This document shows, piece after piece, positions 41,630-50,017 of a stretch of DNA of 64,000 nt. The translations under genes were made by a program, and so were the position numbers. Each line of letters starts with the position of its first letter. The stretch's first letter is position 1. The notes beneath the pieces are model-generated. The model ran no database searches. It was not told where the DNA came from and worked only from the letters and a program-made list of their open reading frames with translations. This DNA is from an uncultured Faecalibacterium sp. (GTDB lineage: Bacteria > Bacillota > Clostridia > Oscillospirales > Ruminococcaceae): NCBI GenBank assembly GCA_934513205.1, contig CAKSWU010000006.1:21827-85826 (forward strand), given 5' to 3'.

Positions 41630-43891
41630 ATGAGCTTTACCGAAACGTTACAGAGTATCACCGGCAAGCTGCTGGCAGACTGCACCAATCAGGAACTGTA
41701 TCTGGCACTGCTGGAGCTGGTACGGCAGAAGAGCGCCGACCGTGTGCAGCCGGTCACCGGGCGCAAGCTGTACTATATCAGCGCCGAGTTCCTCATCGGC
41801 AAGCTGCTGTCCAACAACCTCATCAATCTGGGGCTGTACGATGAAGCCCGGTCTGCACTGGCTGCCGCCGGAAAGTGCCTTTCTGACATTGAAGAGGTAG
41901 AGCCGGAGCCTTCTCTGGGCAACGGCGGTCTGGGCCGTCTGGCTGCCTGCTTCCTCGACTCTCTGGCAACGCTGAACCTGCCCGGCGACGGCGTGGGTCT
42001 GCGGTACCACTTCGGCCTGTTCCATCAGTCCTTTGAGAACGGCGTGCAGAACGAAAAGCCCGACCCGTGGCTGACCGCCCACAGCTGGGCGGAAAAGACC
42101 GACGCCACCTACCCGGTGGAGCTGGCGGGCAAGGAGTACACCGCCCGGCTGTACAAGCTGGCCGTTACCGGCTACGAGGGACGCACCAACACCCTGAACC
42201 TGTTTGACCTTGACACCATCGACGAGAGCATCGTCCATGACGGCATTGCGTTTGACAAGACCGCCATTGATAAAAACCTGACCCTCTTCCTCTACCCGGA
42301 CGATTCCGATGAAGCAGGCCGCCGCCTGCGGGTGTACCAGCAGTACCTGATGGTCTCTGCCGGTGCGCAGCTCATTCTGGCAGAGTGCGCCGCCCGGGGC
42401 TGCAACTACCACGACCTGGCCGACTACGCTGCTATCCAGATCAACGACACCCACCCCAGCATGGTCATCCCGGAGCTGATCCGTCTGCTGGGGGAGCGCG
42501 GCATCGAATTTGAAGAGGCCGTGGAGATCGTTACCAAGACCTGCGCCTACACCAACCACACCATTCTGGCTGAAGCACTGGAAAAGTGGCCCCGCGCCTA
42601 TCTGGATGCCGTGGTGCCGCAGCTGATGCCCATCATCGAAAAGCTGGATGCGCTGGCACGCACCCGCACCGAGGACGAGAGCCTTGCCATCATCGACAAG
42701 GACGACCGGGTGCACATGGCACACATGGACATCCACTTTACCCACTCCACCAACGGCGTGGCGGCGCTGCACACCGAGATCCTGAAAAATTCCGAGCTGC
42801 ACGGCTTCTACGAGCTGTACCCGGAAAAGTTCAACAACAAGACCAACGGCATCACCTTCCGCCGCTGGCTGCTGGAGTGCGACCCGCGCCTGACCGCCGC
42901 GCTGGAAAAGCACATCGGCTCCGGCTTCCGCAAGGACGCTGCCGAGCTGGAAAAGCTGCTGGCCTTTGCGGAGGACGAGACGGTGCTGAACGAGCTGACC
43001 GCCGTGAAAAAGGCCAACAAGGAAGCGCTGGCCGACTGGCTGCTGCGCACCCAGAAGGTGACGGTGAACACCGATGCCGTGTTTGATATCCAGTCCAAGC
43101 GCCTGCATGAGTATAAGCGCCAGCAGCTGAACCTGCTGTACCTCATCCATCAGTATTATGAGATCAAGGCCGGCCACCTGCCCGCCGCTCCGCTGGTGAG
43201 CATCTTCGGTGCAAAAGCCGCGCCTGCCTATACCATTGCAAAGGACATCATCCATGCGCTGCTGACCCTCTCCAAGGTCATTGCCGCAGACCCGGAGGTG
43301 TCCAAGTGGCTGCAGGTGGTCTTTGTGGAGAACTACAACGTCACTGCCGCCGAAAAGCTGATCCCGGCCTGCGACCTGTCCGAGCAGATCAGCCTTGCCT
43401 CCAAGGAGGCTTCCGGCACCGGCAACATGAAGTTCATGCTGAACGGTGCGCTGACGCTGGGCACCATGGACGGTGCCAACGTAGAGATCAGCCAGCAGGT
43501 GGGGGAGGAGAACATCTATATCTTCGGCCAGACCTCCGATCAGGTCATCCACCGTTACGCTGTGGGCGACTACGACCCCGCCCAGTGGGTGGAGGGCGAT
43601 GCCAACATCCGCCGCGCCATCAGCTTCCTCACCGGCCCGGAGATGCTGGCCGCCGGTCATGCCGAAAACCTGACCCGCCTGCATGATGAGCTGATCCACA
43701 AGGACTGGTTCCAGACCCTGCCGGACTTCAATGCCTACGTTGTGCGCAAGGGACAGGCCCTCGGCGACTACGCCTGCGACCCCACGGGCTGGCGGCGCAA
43801 GTGCCTTGTGAACATTGCCAAGGCAGGCATGTTCTCCTCTGACCGCACCATTGCCGAGTACGACCGCGACATCTGGCATCTGGGCAAATAA
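41630..43891 (+). CDS. glgP: glycogen/maltodextrin phosphorylase
   Basis: This 753-residue GT35 enzyme releases glucose 1-phosphate from alpha-1,4-glucans using pyridoxal phosphate. The PLP-binding region EASGTGNMKFMLNGALTLGT carries the Schiff-base Lys, and EPSLGNGGLGRLAACFLDSL and INDTHPSMVIPELIRLL are conserved. Length is at the short end for the family, consistent with many Firmicutes. The ATG at 41630 has GGGAGG 8 bases upstream. It stands alone; other glycogen genes are not in the window. Confidence 0.95.
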   Translation: MSFTETLQSITGKLLADCTNQELYLALLELVRQKSADRVQPVTGRKLYYISAEFLIGKLLSNNLINLGLYDEARSALAAAGKCLSDIEEVEPEPSLGNGGLGRLAACFLDSLATLNLPGDGVGLRYHFGLFHQSFENGVQNEKPDPWLTAHSWAEKTDATYPVELAGKEYTARLYKLAVTGYEGRTNTLNLFDLDTIDESIVHDGIAFDKTAIDKNLTLFLYPDDSDEAGRRLRVYQQYLMVSAGAQLILAECAARGCNYHDLADYAAIQINDTHPSMVIPELIRLLGERGIEFEEAVEIVTKTCAYTNHTILAEALEKWPRAYLDAVVPQLMPIIEKLDALARTRTEDESLAIIDKDDRVHMAHMDIHFTHSTNGVAALHTEILKNSELHGFYELYPEKFNNKTNGITFRRWLLECDPRLTAALEKHIGSGFRKDAAELEKLLAFAEDETVLNELTAVKKANKEALADWLLRTQKVTVNTDAVFDIQSKRLHEYKRQQLNLLYLIHQYYEIKAGHLPAAPLVSIFGAKAAPAYTIAKDIIHALLTLSKVIAADPEVSKWLQVVFVENYNVTAAEKLIPACDLSEQISLASKEASGTGNMKFMLNGALTLGTMDGANVEISQQVGEENIYIFGQTSDQVIHRYAVGDYDPAQWVEGDANIRRAISFLTGPEMLAAGHAENLTRLHDELIHKDWFQTLPDFNAYVVRKGQALGDYACDPTGWRRKCLVNIAKAGMFSSDRTIAEYDRDIWHLGK

Positions 43892-43972
43892 TCGTTTTAA
43901 ACCCGCGTTTCACCTTCCTTTATGGGAAGCACCCGGAGCGTTGCGGCGCTCTGTGATTCGGACGGAAAAAAA

Positions 43973-44013
43973 GCAGCACCCCCGGCAGCCGTTGCAGCTG
44001 CCGGGGGTGCTGC
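43973..44013 (-). terminator. terminator of the second amino-acid ABC operon
   Basis: A 17-bp stem (43973-43989 with 43997-44013). On the minus strand it is followed by TTTTTT; on the plus strand the tail is weak, though it may also stop glgP transcripts. Confidence 0.82.
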
Positions 44014-44061
44014 CCTTTGTGGGTGGAAAAAGAGGGAAAAGAGAACAGAGAATATCGGTTT

Positions 44062-44835
44062 TTAGGCGGCCTTTGCCGGGGCAAAGACCACGGCCTTCTT
44101 CCGCCGTGCCTGCATGGAGCGGACGATGCAGCTGAGGGTGAAGTTGATGACAAAATAGATGACGCAGGCAGTGCCGAACAACACCATGACATCCGAAACA
44201 TTCACCGTGCCAAGGCCGTTGTAGCTGCCGGCAGCGCTCAGCAGCTGCCGGATGCGTGCCATCAGCTCAATGGTGGCCACATTGGCAAGGTAGGAGGAAT
44301 CCTTGATGGTGGTGATGACCTGACTGAGCAGGGTGGGGATGATGTTGCGGTAGGCCTGCGGCAGGATGATGTACAGCAGCACCTCGGCGGTGTTGAAGCC
44401 CTGCGCATAGCCGGCCTCAAACTGTCCCTTGGCTACGCCGTTCAGACCGCCGCGGACGATCTCGGCAATGACCGAGGAGTTGAACAGGATCAGTGCCAGC
44501 GCTGCCTTGAACAGCAGCTTCATCTCCACACTGGTCAGGCCGAACATTTTGTGGGCAAAAAAGGCCGGGCAGGGGCAGAACACCACACACACGAAGATCC
44601 ACAGCAGGTAGGGCGTGTTGCGGAACAGCTCGATGTAGGCGGCGGACAGCCCGCCAAGGATGCGCGCCGGGCCTTTTTTACAGTAGGTGCGCGCCAGCGC
44701 CAGCAGCGAGCCTAAGAGCAGGCCCAGAATGACGCCCAGCACCGAGAGGAAGCAGGTAAAGGCCACGCCCCGCAGCAGGTACAGGAATACGCCCGGCTGC
44801 GCGAGGATGGAAAAACTGGAAGCAAGGGTGCTCAT
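44062..44835 (-). CDS. polar amino-acid ABC transporter, permease 2
   Basis: This 257-residue HisM/GlnP-type permease has about five hydrophobic helices and the EAA-type loop EAGYAQGFNTAEVLLYIILP. FRNTPYLLWIFVCVVF resembles the substrate-path helix. It begins at the base after the stop of the companion permease and would form a heterodimer with it. Last gene of the minus-strand operon. Confidence 0.9.
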   Translation of the reverse strand: MSTLASSFSILAQPGVFLYLLRGVAFTCFLSVLGVILGLLLGSLLALARTYCKKGPARILGGLSAAYIELFRNTPYLLWIFVCVVFCPCPAFFAHKMFGLTSVEMKLLFKAALALILFNSSVIAEIVRGGLNGVAKGQFEAGYAQGFNTAEVLLYIILPQAYRNIIPTLLSQVITTIKDSSYLANVATIELMARIRQLLSAAGSYNGLGTVNVSDVMVLFGTACVIYFVINFTLSCIVRSMQARRKKAVVFAPAKAA

Positions 44836-45573
44836 TTATGCCGCCTCCTTTAAGTCCGCAGCCGTTGCGGCGCGCAGGGCGGGGTCTGCCTTGCCCTTGC
44901 GCTCCTTGAGGGAAGCCTCCCAGTGGGTCGCCATCGTGGACAGCGGGAAGCAGACCACAAAGAAGATGGCACCGCAGACGATGTAGGCGGGGGCGTAGGC
45001 ACCGCCGGTGGAGGCACCGGTCACGAAGCTGTACGTTACGCTGATAAGGTCTGCACCGCCTACGATATACAGGCAGGAGGTGTTCTTGAACAGGTTGACC
45101 ACCTGATTGACCATGGGCGGCAGCATGACCGGGATGCTCTGCGGCAGGATGATATACGTCATCCGCTGCAAGTAGCCAAAGCCCTGCGCCTGCGCGGCCT
45201 CGAACTGTCCTTTTGGCACCGACTCAATGGCGGCGCGGACGACCTCGCCCATATAGGCACCGGTGTAAACGCCCAGCGCCACGATTCCGGTGCGGATGAC
45301 ACCCATGCTCAGCCCTGCAAAGGCCAGCGCGTAGTACAAAAAGCACAGCTGCAACAGCAGCGGCGTATTCTGGATGAACTCCACATACACCCGGGCGATG
45401 AATTGCAGCGGCTTTTTGCCGCTGGTTGCCATCAGACCCAGCACAACGCCCAGCACAAAGGCCAGTGCCAGCGCAAAAAACGCCGTCATCAGGGTATTGC
45501 CCAGCCCCAGCAGAAAGCTTTCCCGGTGGTTGTACACCGTTGCCCATGCGTCCATCGAAAACAGACCGGACAT
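44836..45573 (-). CDS. polar amino-acid ABC transporter, permease 1
   Basis: This 245-residue permease is paired with the next gene. IQNTPLLLQLCFLYYAL and the loop EAAQAQGFGYLQRMTYIILP are typical. A GTG nine bases upstream is in frame but sits directly on the AAAGGAG site, so the ATG at 45573, eight bases after it, is chosen. The C-terminal tail is long and charged. Confidence 0.9.
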   Translation of the reverse strand: MSGLFSMDAWATVYNHRESFLLGLGNTLMTAFFALALAFVLGVVLGLMATSGKKPLQFIARVYVEFIQNTPLLLQLCFLYYALAFAGLSMGVIRTGIVALGVYTGAYMGEVVRAAIESVPKGQFEAAQAQGFGYLQRMTYIILPQSIPVMLPPMVNQVVNLFKNTSCLYIVGGADLISVTYSFVTGASTGGAYAPAYIVCGAIFFVVCFPLSTMATHWEASLKERKGKADPALRAATAADLKEAA

Positions 45574-45612
45574 AACGAACACTCCTTTCTCCCAGACCGT
45601 CTGCGCACGGCT

Positions 45613-46518
45613 TTATGCCAGACCGTTGTCCTTGATCAGACCGTCAATGGTGCCATCGGTCAGCCAGCCGGTGACCAGCTCATCGCACACAGCGGAGAAG
45701 CCGCTGCCCTTCTTGGTGGCCACGCCGTACTCCTGCGGGCTGAACTCGGCGTCGATGTAGCTGCGGCCCTCGGTCTTATAGATAGCCAGAATGGACTTAT
45801 CCACGCAGAAGCCGTCCACCTCGCCTGCGCTCAGGGCGGTGCTGATGGCGGGATAATCGTCGTACTGACGAAAGGAAACGCCGCCCTTCCAGGTATCGGC
45901 ATTGAAGGTGTCAGCGTCAAAGCCCTCGCCGGTGATGATGCCCTCGTCGATCATCTCCTGCACCAGAGCGCGGGCGGAGGTGGAGCCGGAGGAAACGCCC
46001 ACCACCTTGTCCTTCAGGTCCGCCAGCGCTTTGATGCCGGAGGAATCCTCCACCAGAACGCTGACGTAGTCGGTGTAGTAGGGGGTGGAGAAGTCCCAGC
46101 TCTTGCGGCGCTCCTCGGTGATGGTAAAGGTAGCCAGCACGCAGTCGATGTCACCGGAATCCAGCAGCTCGCCGCGGGTGGCGGCGGTGACGGTGGTAAA
46201 CTACACGTCCACGCCCAGATGCTCGGCGATCATCTCTGCAAGACTATCCTCCAGACCGGTATACTCGCCGGTGAGGGTATCCTGAAAACTGAAGCCCTTG
46301 ACGGCGTTCTTGACGCCCACCTTCAGCACACCGCGGTCGATGATGGCCTGTACATCCGCAGAAACGGCTTCGGAGGAAGCTGCCGCGCTGCCGGAAGCGG
46401 CAGAGGAGACGGTGGAGGCGGCCACGGAGCTGGCAGAGCCGCCGCAGGCGGTAAGAGCGGTGAGCGCAATGGCCGTACCAGCGGCCTTGACAAAGCTACG
46501 ACGCGAGATCTTTTTCAT
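45613..46518 (-). pseudogene. amino-acid binding lipoprotein split by an in-frame TAG
   Basis: Two aligned open segments make one 301-residue binding protein interrupted at codon 106 (TAG at 46203-46201). Codons 1-105 give a Tat-like SRRSFVKAAG signal, lipobox LTAC and KVGVKNAVKGFSFQD...YTGLEDSLAEMIAEHLG. The same frame continues after the stop as FTTVTAATRGELLDSGDIDCVLATFTITEERRKSWDFS, the standard continuation of a glutamate/aspartate-type binding protein. No frameshift is needed. The ATPase and both permeases around it are intact. Confidence 0.88.
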
Positions 46519-46640
46519 AATGATACACTCCTCTATAAAGTATGCAGCCCGGACGGCTTTCCCTTCCGTCCCCCATGGGCTGCTTTATCCACAACGGGTG
46601 CCGCTTGTGCTGCGGCAGTTCCGCAGTGAGCCAGAATTGC

Positions 46641-47366
46641 TTACCGGATGATCTTGCCCAAGAACTGGCGCACACGCTCGTTTTTGGGGTTCGTGAAGAA
46701 GTGCTCCGGTGTGCCTTCTTCCAGAATCTGGCCGTCTGCCATGAACACCACACGGTCTGCCACCTGCCGGGCAAAGCCCATCTCGTGGGTGACCACCACC
46801 ATGGTGATATTCTTTTCGTGCGCCAGCCGCACCATGACGTCCAGCACCTCCTGAATGGTCTCCGGGTCCAGCGCACTGGTGGGCTCGTCAAACAGGATGA
46901 TCTTGGTTTGGGCGCACAGCGCGCGGGCAATGGCGATGCGCTGCTGCTGACCGCCGGAAAGCTGCGCCGGGTAGACGTTCGCCTTGTCCCGCAGGCCGAC
47001 CACTTCAAGATAGTGGTACGCCAGCTCTTCGGCCTCCTGCCTGGTCTTGTGGTGCAGCTTCATGGGCGCAAGGGTCAGGTTTTTCAGCACCGTCATGTGC
47101 GGGTACAGGTTGAACTGCTGGAACACCATACTGGTGGTCTCCCGCACAAGCTTGGTCTTGTTTTTGGCTGTCAGCTCCTGCCCGTCTATGTAGACATGTC
47201 CGCTGGTGGGCTCTTCCAGAAAATTCATGCAGCGCACCGTGGTGGACTTGCCCGAGCCGGACGGCCCGATGATGACCAGCTTTTCGCCCTCAGCGACCTC
47301 GAGGTTGACGTCCTTCAGAACGTGCAGATCCCCGAAGTATTTGTCAACGTGTTCCAGCTGGATCAC
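46641..47366 (-). CDS. polar amino-acid ABC transporter, ATPase 2
   Basis: This 241-residue GlnQ-type ATPase has Walker A GPSGSGKST, signature LSGGQQQR, Walker B IILFDEPTSALDP and H-loop VTHEM. It starts with GTG at 47366, 9 bases after AAAAGGGGA. It is the first gene of the minus-strand operon (ATPase, broken binding protein, two permeases), which lies behind a leader with its own terminator. Confidence 0.93.
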   Translation of the reverse strand: MIQLEHVDKYFGDLHVLKDVNLEVAEGEKLVIIGPSGSGKSTTVRCMNFLEEPTSGHVYIDGQELTAKNKTKLVRETTSMVFQQFNLYPHMTVLKNLTLAPMKLHHKTRQEAEELAYHYLEVVGLRDKANVYPAQLSGGQQQRIAIARALCAQTKIILFDEPTSALDPETIQEVLDVMVRLAHEKNITMVVVTHEMGFARQVADRVVFMADGQILEEGTPEHFFTNPKNERVRQFLGKIIR

Positions 47367-47421
47367 GGTACATTCCCCTTTTCCTCTTACGACCTGCCCC
47401 GGGGCCGCCTTGCCCTGCAGG

Positions 47422-47461
47422 GTACAAAAAAGGCGCTTGATGATTTCTCACCAAGCGCCTT
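47422..47461 (-). terminator. leader terminator (attenuator) before the ABC operon
   Basis: On the minus strand AAGGCGCTTG (47461-47452) pairs with CAAGCGCCTT (47439-47430), followed at once by TTTTTTG. It lies between the promoter and the ATPase start, so most transcripts would stop after about 40 bases unless read-through is induced. Confidence 0.78.
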
Positions 47462-47477
47462 CGCTTTTGATGATAAA

Positions 47478-47506
47478 AGTATAGCGCTTTTGAAATGTAC
47501 TTTCAA
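47478..47506 (-). promoter_or_regulatory. sigma-A promoter of the second ABC operon
   Basis: Minus strand TTGAAA (47506-47501), 17-bp spacer, TATACT (47483-47478). Predicted start near 47471, just ahead of the leader hairpin. Confidence 0.72.
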
Positions 47507-48038
47507 TCCGAAAAGTGCTACAACTTTTTGCCGCCGCATTTTTATGTTTTGTAAAGTTGTACAAAGGTGTGCCTTTATTTTTGTCGGATCCCGAGAGCGG
47601 CTGCCGACAGCGGACAGCCAAGAGCCTGCCCCTGCATGAACGACGGACCACTCCTTTTGAGACGGGCTGTCACCGCAGGGCGCAGGCGAAAAAAGAATGA
47701 ATATAAGTGATATTTCGACACTGGATAACTCTGCTTCGATCCTACGGGCGTGCAAAATGGGGTGCTGCTGCAACGGTGCACCCGATTATTTGACGGTGAC
47801 ACGACAAATTTACCGGTGCAATGTGGATGCAGGGAAAGCGGGGGAAAAATAATGGTCAATGTGATGAAATATTCTGCGAAACGGGTGGTGAAACAAAGCA
47901 CTGTGCATAAAAATGAAGAAAAAACAAGGAGAAATAGCCCCTAAAAGGACGCGAGATCAATGGAAGAATGTGGGAAATGCTAAAAAATAACGGATACACG
48001 AACAAAAACGAAAAACAAAGAAATATCTATTTCAATAG
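47507..48038. other. AT-rich gap without recognisable genes
   Basis: About 530 bases between the divergent ABC and accessory transcripts. Short open frames exist but lack binding sites and coding character. The last 200 bases are markedly A-rich compared with the rest of the window. I see no tRNA or known RNA motif here. Confidence 0.5.
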
Positions 48039-48116
48039 TTGACAAACACGAGTATTTGTGCTAAAATCAAAATGGATATTTAGAATTTGACAAAAGAATG
48101 CGAGACGTGCTATAAT
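48039..48116 (+). promoter_or_regulatory. tandem consensus promoters
   Basis: P1: TTGACA (48039-48044), 17-bp spacer, TAAAAT (48062-48067). P2: TTGACA (48087-48092), 18-bp spacer, TATAAT (48111-48116). These are among the strongest sigma-A promoters in the window, 48 bases apart on the same strand. Confidence 0.85.
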
Positions 48117-48207
48117 GACCGTGCCTTCAGGGGCGACGGCTTATGTGGCATACGTCCATTTGTGACCATTCAGACCTGCAAGGCGAAAAGTCTTGCAGGT
48201 CTTTTTT
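48117..48207 (+). ncRNA. candidate leader RNA or small RNA ending in a terminator
   Basis: RNA from P2 would start near 48123 and meet an intrinsic terminator at once: GACCTGCAAG (48173-48182) pairs with CTTGCAGGTC (48192-48201), then six T. Upstream, GACG/CGTC (48135-48138, 48153-48156) with TATG/CATA forms another hairpin. CCTTCAGG at the 5' end (48124-48131) can pair with the terminator's CCTGCAAGG with one bulge, a possible antiterminator. It matches no riboswitch family I know. Confidence 0.5.
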
Positions 48208-48286
48208 GTTTCCTTTGATATCAATGCAATCGTTCCTCAGCAGAGCCGATCACCTGAGGAGGACGAAAGAGAACGGAGAGAATGCT

Positions 48287-48583
48287 ATGATTCAGGTGTT
48301 ATCCAAGAAGAAGAAAGACTTTCTGGCATGCTGCACTTATGTGACGGAAGTGGAGTTTGAGGTTGCAGAAGATGGTCAGCCTACCCGCTGGCTGTGTTAC
48401 AGCGATGCGGATTTTGCCGGCTTTATCGTGACGGACCGCAGTGCGATGATGGACGAGTCGAAACCGACGGAGTATTACCAGCAGATGCAGGTCCTGGAGG
48501 AGTACGAGGATCTGGAGACGGCAAAAGGGTCGAAGTACTATGACCTGTTTGCCCAGATGCAGGAAATTGCCGAGGAAAGCTGA
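48287..48583 (+). CDS. 98-residue protein of unknown function
   Basis: This is a 98-residue acidic protein (MIQVLSKKKKDFLACCTYVTEVEF... DLETAKGSKYYDLFAQMQEIAEES) without membrane segments or known motif. GGAGAG lies 6 bases before the ATG. It is the first gene after the leader terminator and 100 bases before the exonuclease gene, so it probably belongs to the same transcription unit. Confidence 0.6.
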   Translation: MIQVLSKKKKDFLACCTYVTEVEFEVAEDGQPTRWLCYSDADFAGFIVTDRSAMMDESKPTEYYQQMQVLEEYEDLETAKGSKYYDLFAQMQEIAEES

Positions 48584-48683
48584 GACCAGTCCATAGAAGA
48601 ACGTTTTATCGGACAGATGAAAGTGTAGAATCATGTCAGAAAATCAACCGAAAACTGTGGGAAGCGAAAAAGGGGTATTGCAA

Positions 48684-49367
48684 ATGAGCATCTTCATTGA
48701 TCTGGAAATGAACACCACCGATGCACGTCTGGTATATAAGAAAGATCTCCGGAATGAGATCATCGAGATCGGCGCAGTGCGGATGGACGATGCGTTTCAC
48801 CCGCTGGACCGCTTCCGCATTTTCGTGCGGCCCCAGTACAACGGCGTGATTGAGCGCAAGATCTACAAGCTCACCGGCATCAGCAACGGGGCTGTGAGCG
48901 ATGCCGTCTCTCTGCCGGAAGCACTGGGTGCGCTGGAAGCATGGTGTGGTTCGGACGGCTGCGAGATCTACGCATGGAGTACCAGCGACCTGTGCCAGCT
49001 GCGCAAGGAATGCGGCTTTAAGGGCATCGACAGCGTTTTTCTGGACGAGATGGTGCAGTGGCACGATTTTCAGGAGGACTTCCGGCAGATGCTCGGAGAG
49101 AAAAACATCCTCTCCCTCAGTAATGCCATGCACCGGGCAGGGCTGGAGCCGGAAGGCTGTCTGCACGATGCTTCGTGGGATGCCTACAACAGCGCCCGGT
49201 TGATGGAAACGGCTCATTCTCCGAATTTTGCGGCAGATGTGAAAAAGGCACAGGCTGCCTGTTATCAGGAAGCTCCCAGAATGCAGGGCGGGCTTCCGCT
49301 GGATGTGATGAAAAAGCTGGCGGCGCTGCTGCAGAGCAGCCAGCCGGAACCCGCAATGGCGGTGTAA
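48684..49367 (+). CDS. DEDDh 3'-5' exonuclease
   Basis: This 227-residue protein has FIDLEMN (Asp, Glu), the second Asp in WSTSDLCQL and HDASWD (His-x4-Asp), the four metal ligands of a DnaQ/RNase T-type exonuclease. It is a shorter relative of the protein at 4837 and lacks the zinc ribbon. Start at 48684 is preferred because the fold begins there and AAAAAGGGG precedes it; an ATG at 48633 lacks a good site. It is encoded just ahead of the helicase, suggesting shared nucleic-acid processing. Confidence 0.8.
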   Translation: MSIFIDLEMNTTDARLVYKKDLRNEIIEIGAVRMDDAFHPLDRFRIFVRPQYNGVIERKIYKLTGISNGAVSDAVSLPEALGALEAWCGSDGCEIYAWSTSDLCQLRKECGFKGIDSVFLDEMVQWHDFQEDFRQMLGEKNILSLSNAMHRAGLEPEGCLHDASWDAYNSARLMETAHSPNFAADVKKAQAACYQEAPRMQGGLPLDVMKKLAALLQSSQPEPAMAV

Positions 49368-49388
49368 TGGGAAGGAGCAAGGATTGTG

Positions 49389-49997
49389 ATGATGGAACAT
49401 TTGTGGAATTCATACTATGTACAGATGCGGATCACCTACCGGGAGCATTCTCGTGACGGACAGGTGAAATCAGGAATAAGAACATTTGACTGCGACAGCC
49501 ATATCGCAGAAGCCGTTCGGCTGCTCAATGAGAAAGGCTATGCAACAGGCAACTGTTGCGAAGGTCATCCCTACCGTGTTATTCCGGACAACAATCAGCG
49601 CAAATACAAGAACACGGCGTACTTTGAAGGAGGATATCTACAGTTTTGCAGCATCGAAGACAAGAAAGTTGTTCTCGCAAAACTAAAGGAAAAGAGCGAT
49701 TACTTCTCAGAGGATACGCACAGCAAGATACCCGGCATTATGTCCAGCTTATATTGGGAGCCGATCCGCAGCGCAGAAGTAGATGGACACAAATATAGCG
49801 TTATGCGGTATGAGACCCTGACAAAGATTTTCAAGGTCATTTATCAGGACATCTGGAAAACGCTGCTGGAGGTAGTGCAGGAACTTCCTTGCAAGGAAAC
49901 GGACGACCCGTGGATCTTGAAAGCAGAAATTCTGGACAAACCCCTGAAGCCGCATTTTGCAAATGTTCAGGGACTTAAAACATTTGAAGAAGTATAA
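49389..49997 (+). CDS. unknown protein with CCEGH motif
   Basis: This 202-residue soluble protein contains FDCDSHIAEAVRLLNEKGYATGNCCEGHPY (motif about residues 33-60; Cys, His and paired Cys spaced as in a metal site). Similar stretches occur in small accessory proteins of Clostridia, but I cannot name a family. An in-frame GTG at 49386 is also possible (AAGGAG 8 bases upstream). It ends 20 bases before the helicase start, within the module. Confidence 0.6.
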   Translation: MMEHLWNSYYVQMRITYREHSRDGQVKSGIRTFDCDSHIAEAVRLLNEKGYATGNCCEGHPYRVIPDNNQRKYKNTAYFEGGYLQFCSIEDKKVVLAKLKEKSDYFSEDTHSKIPGIMSSLYWEPIRSAEVDGHKYSVMRYETLTKIFKVIYQDIWKTLLEVVQELPCKETDDPWILKAEILDKPLKPHFANVQGLKTFEEV

Positions 49998-50017
49998 AAA
50001 GTACAGGAGGAAGTACC

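Noticed and set aside
46201..46203. TAG in the binding-protein gene read as pyrrolysine
   Set aside because: No pyl genes or PYLIS-like structure are visible and such use is confined to other protein types. A nonsense change is the simpler reading.
47750..47944. 64-codon plus-strand frame in the AT-rich gap
   Set aside because: No binding site, no conserved feature and poor coding character; it ends before the tandem promoters.
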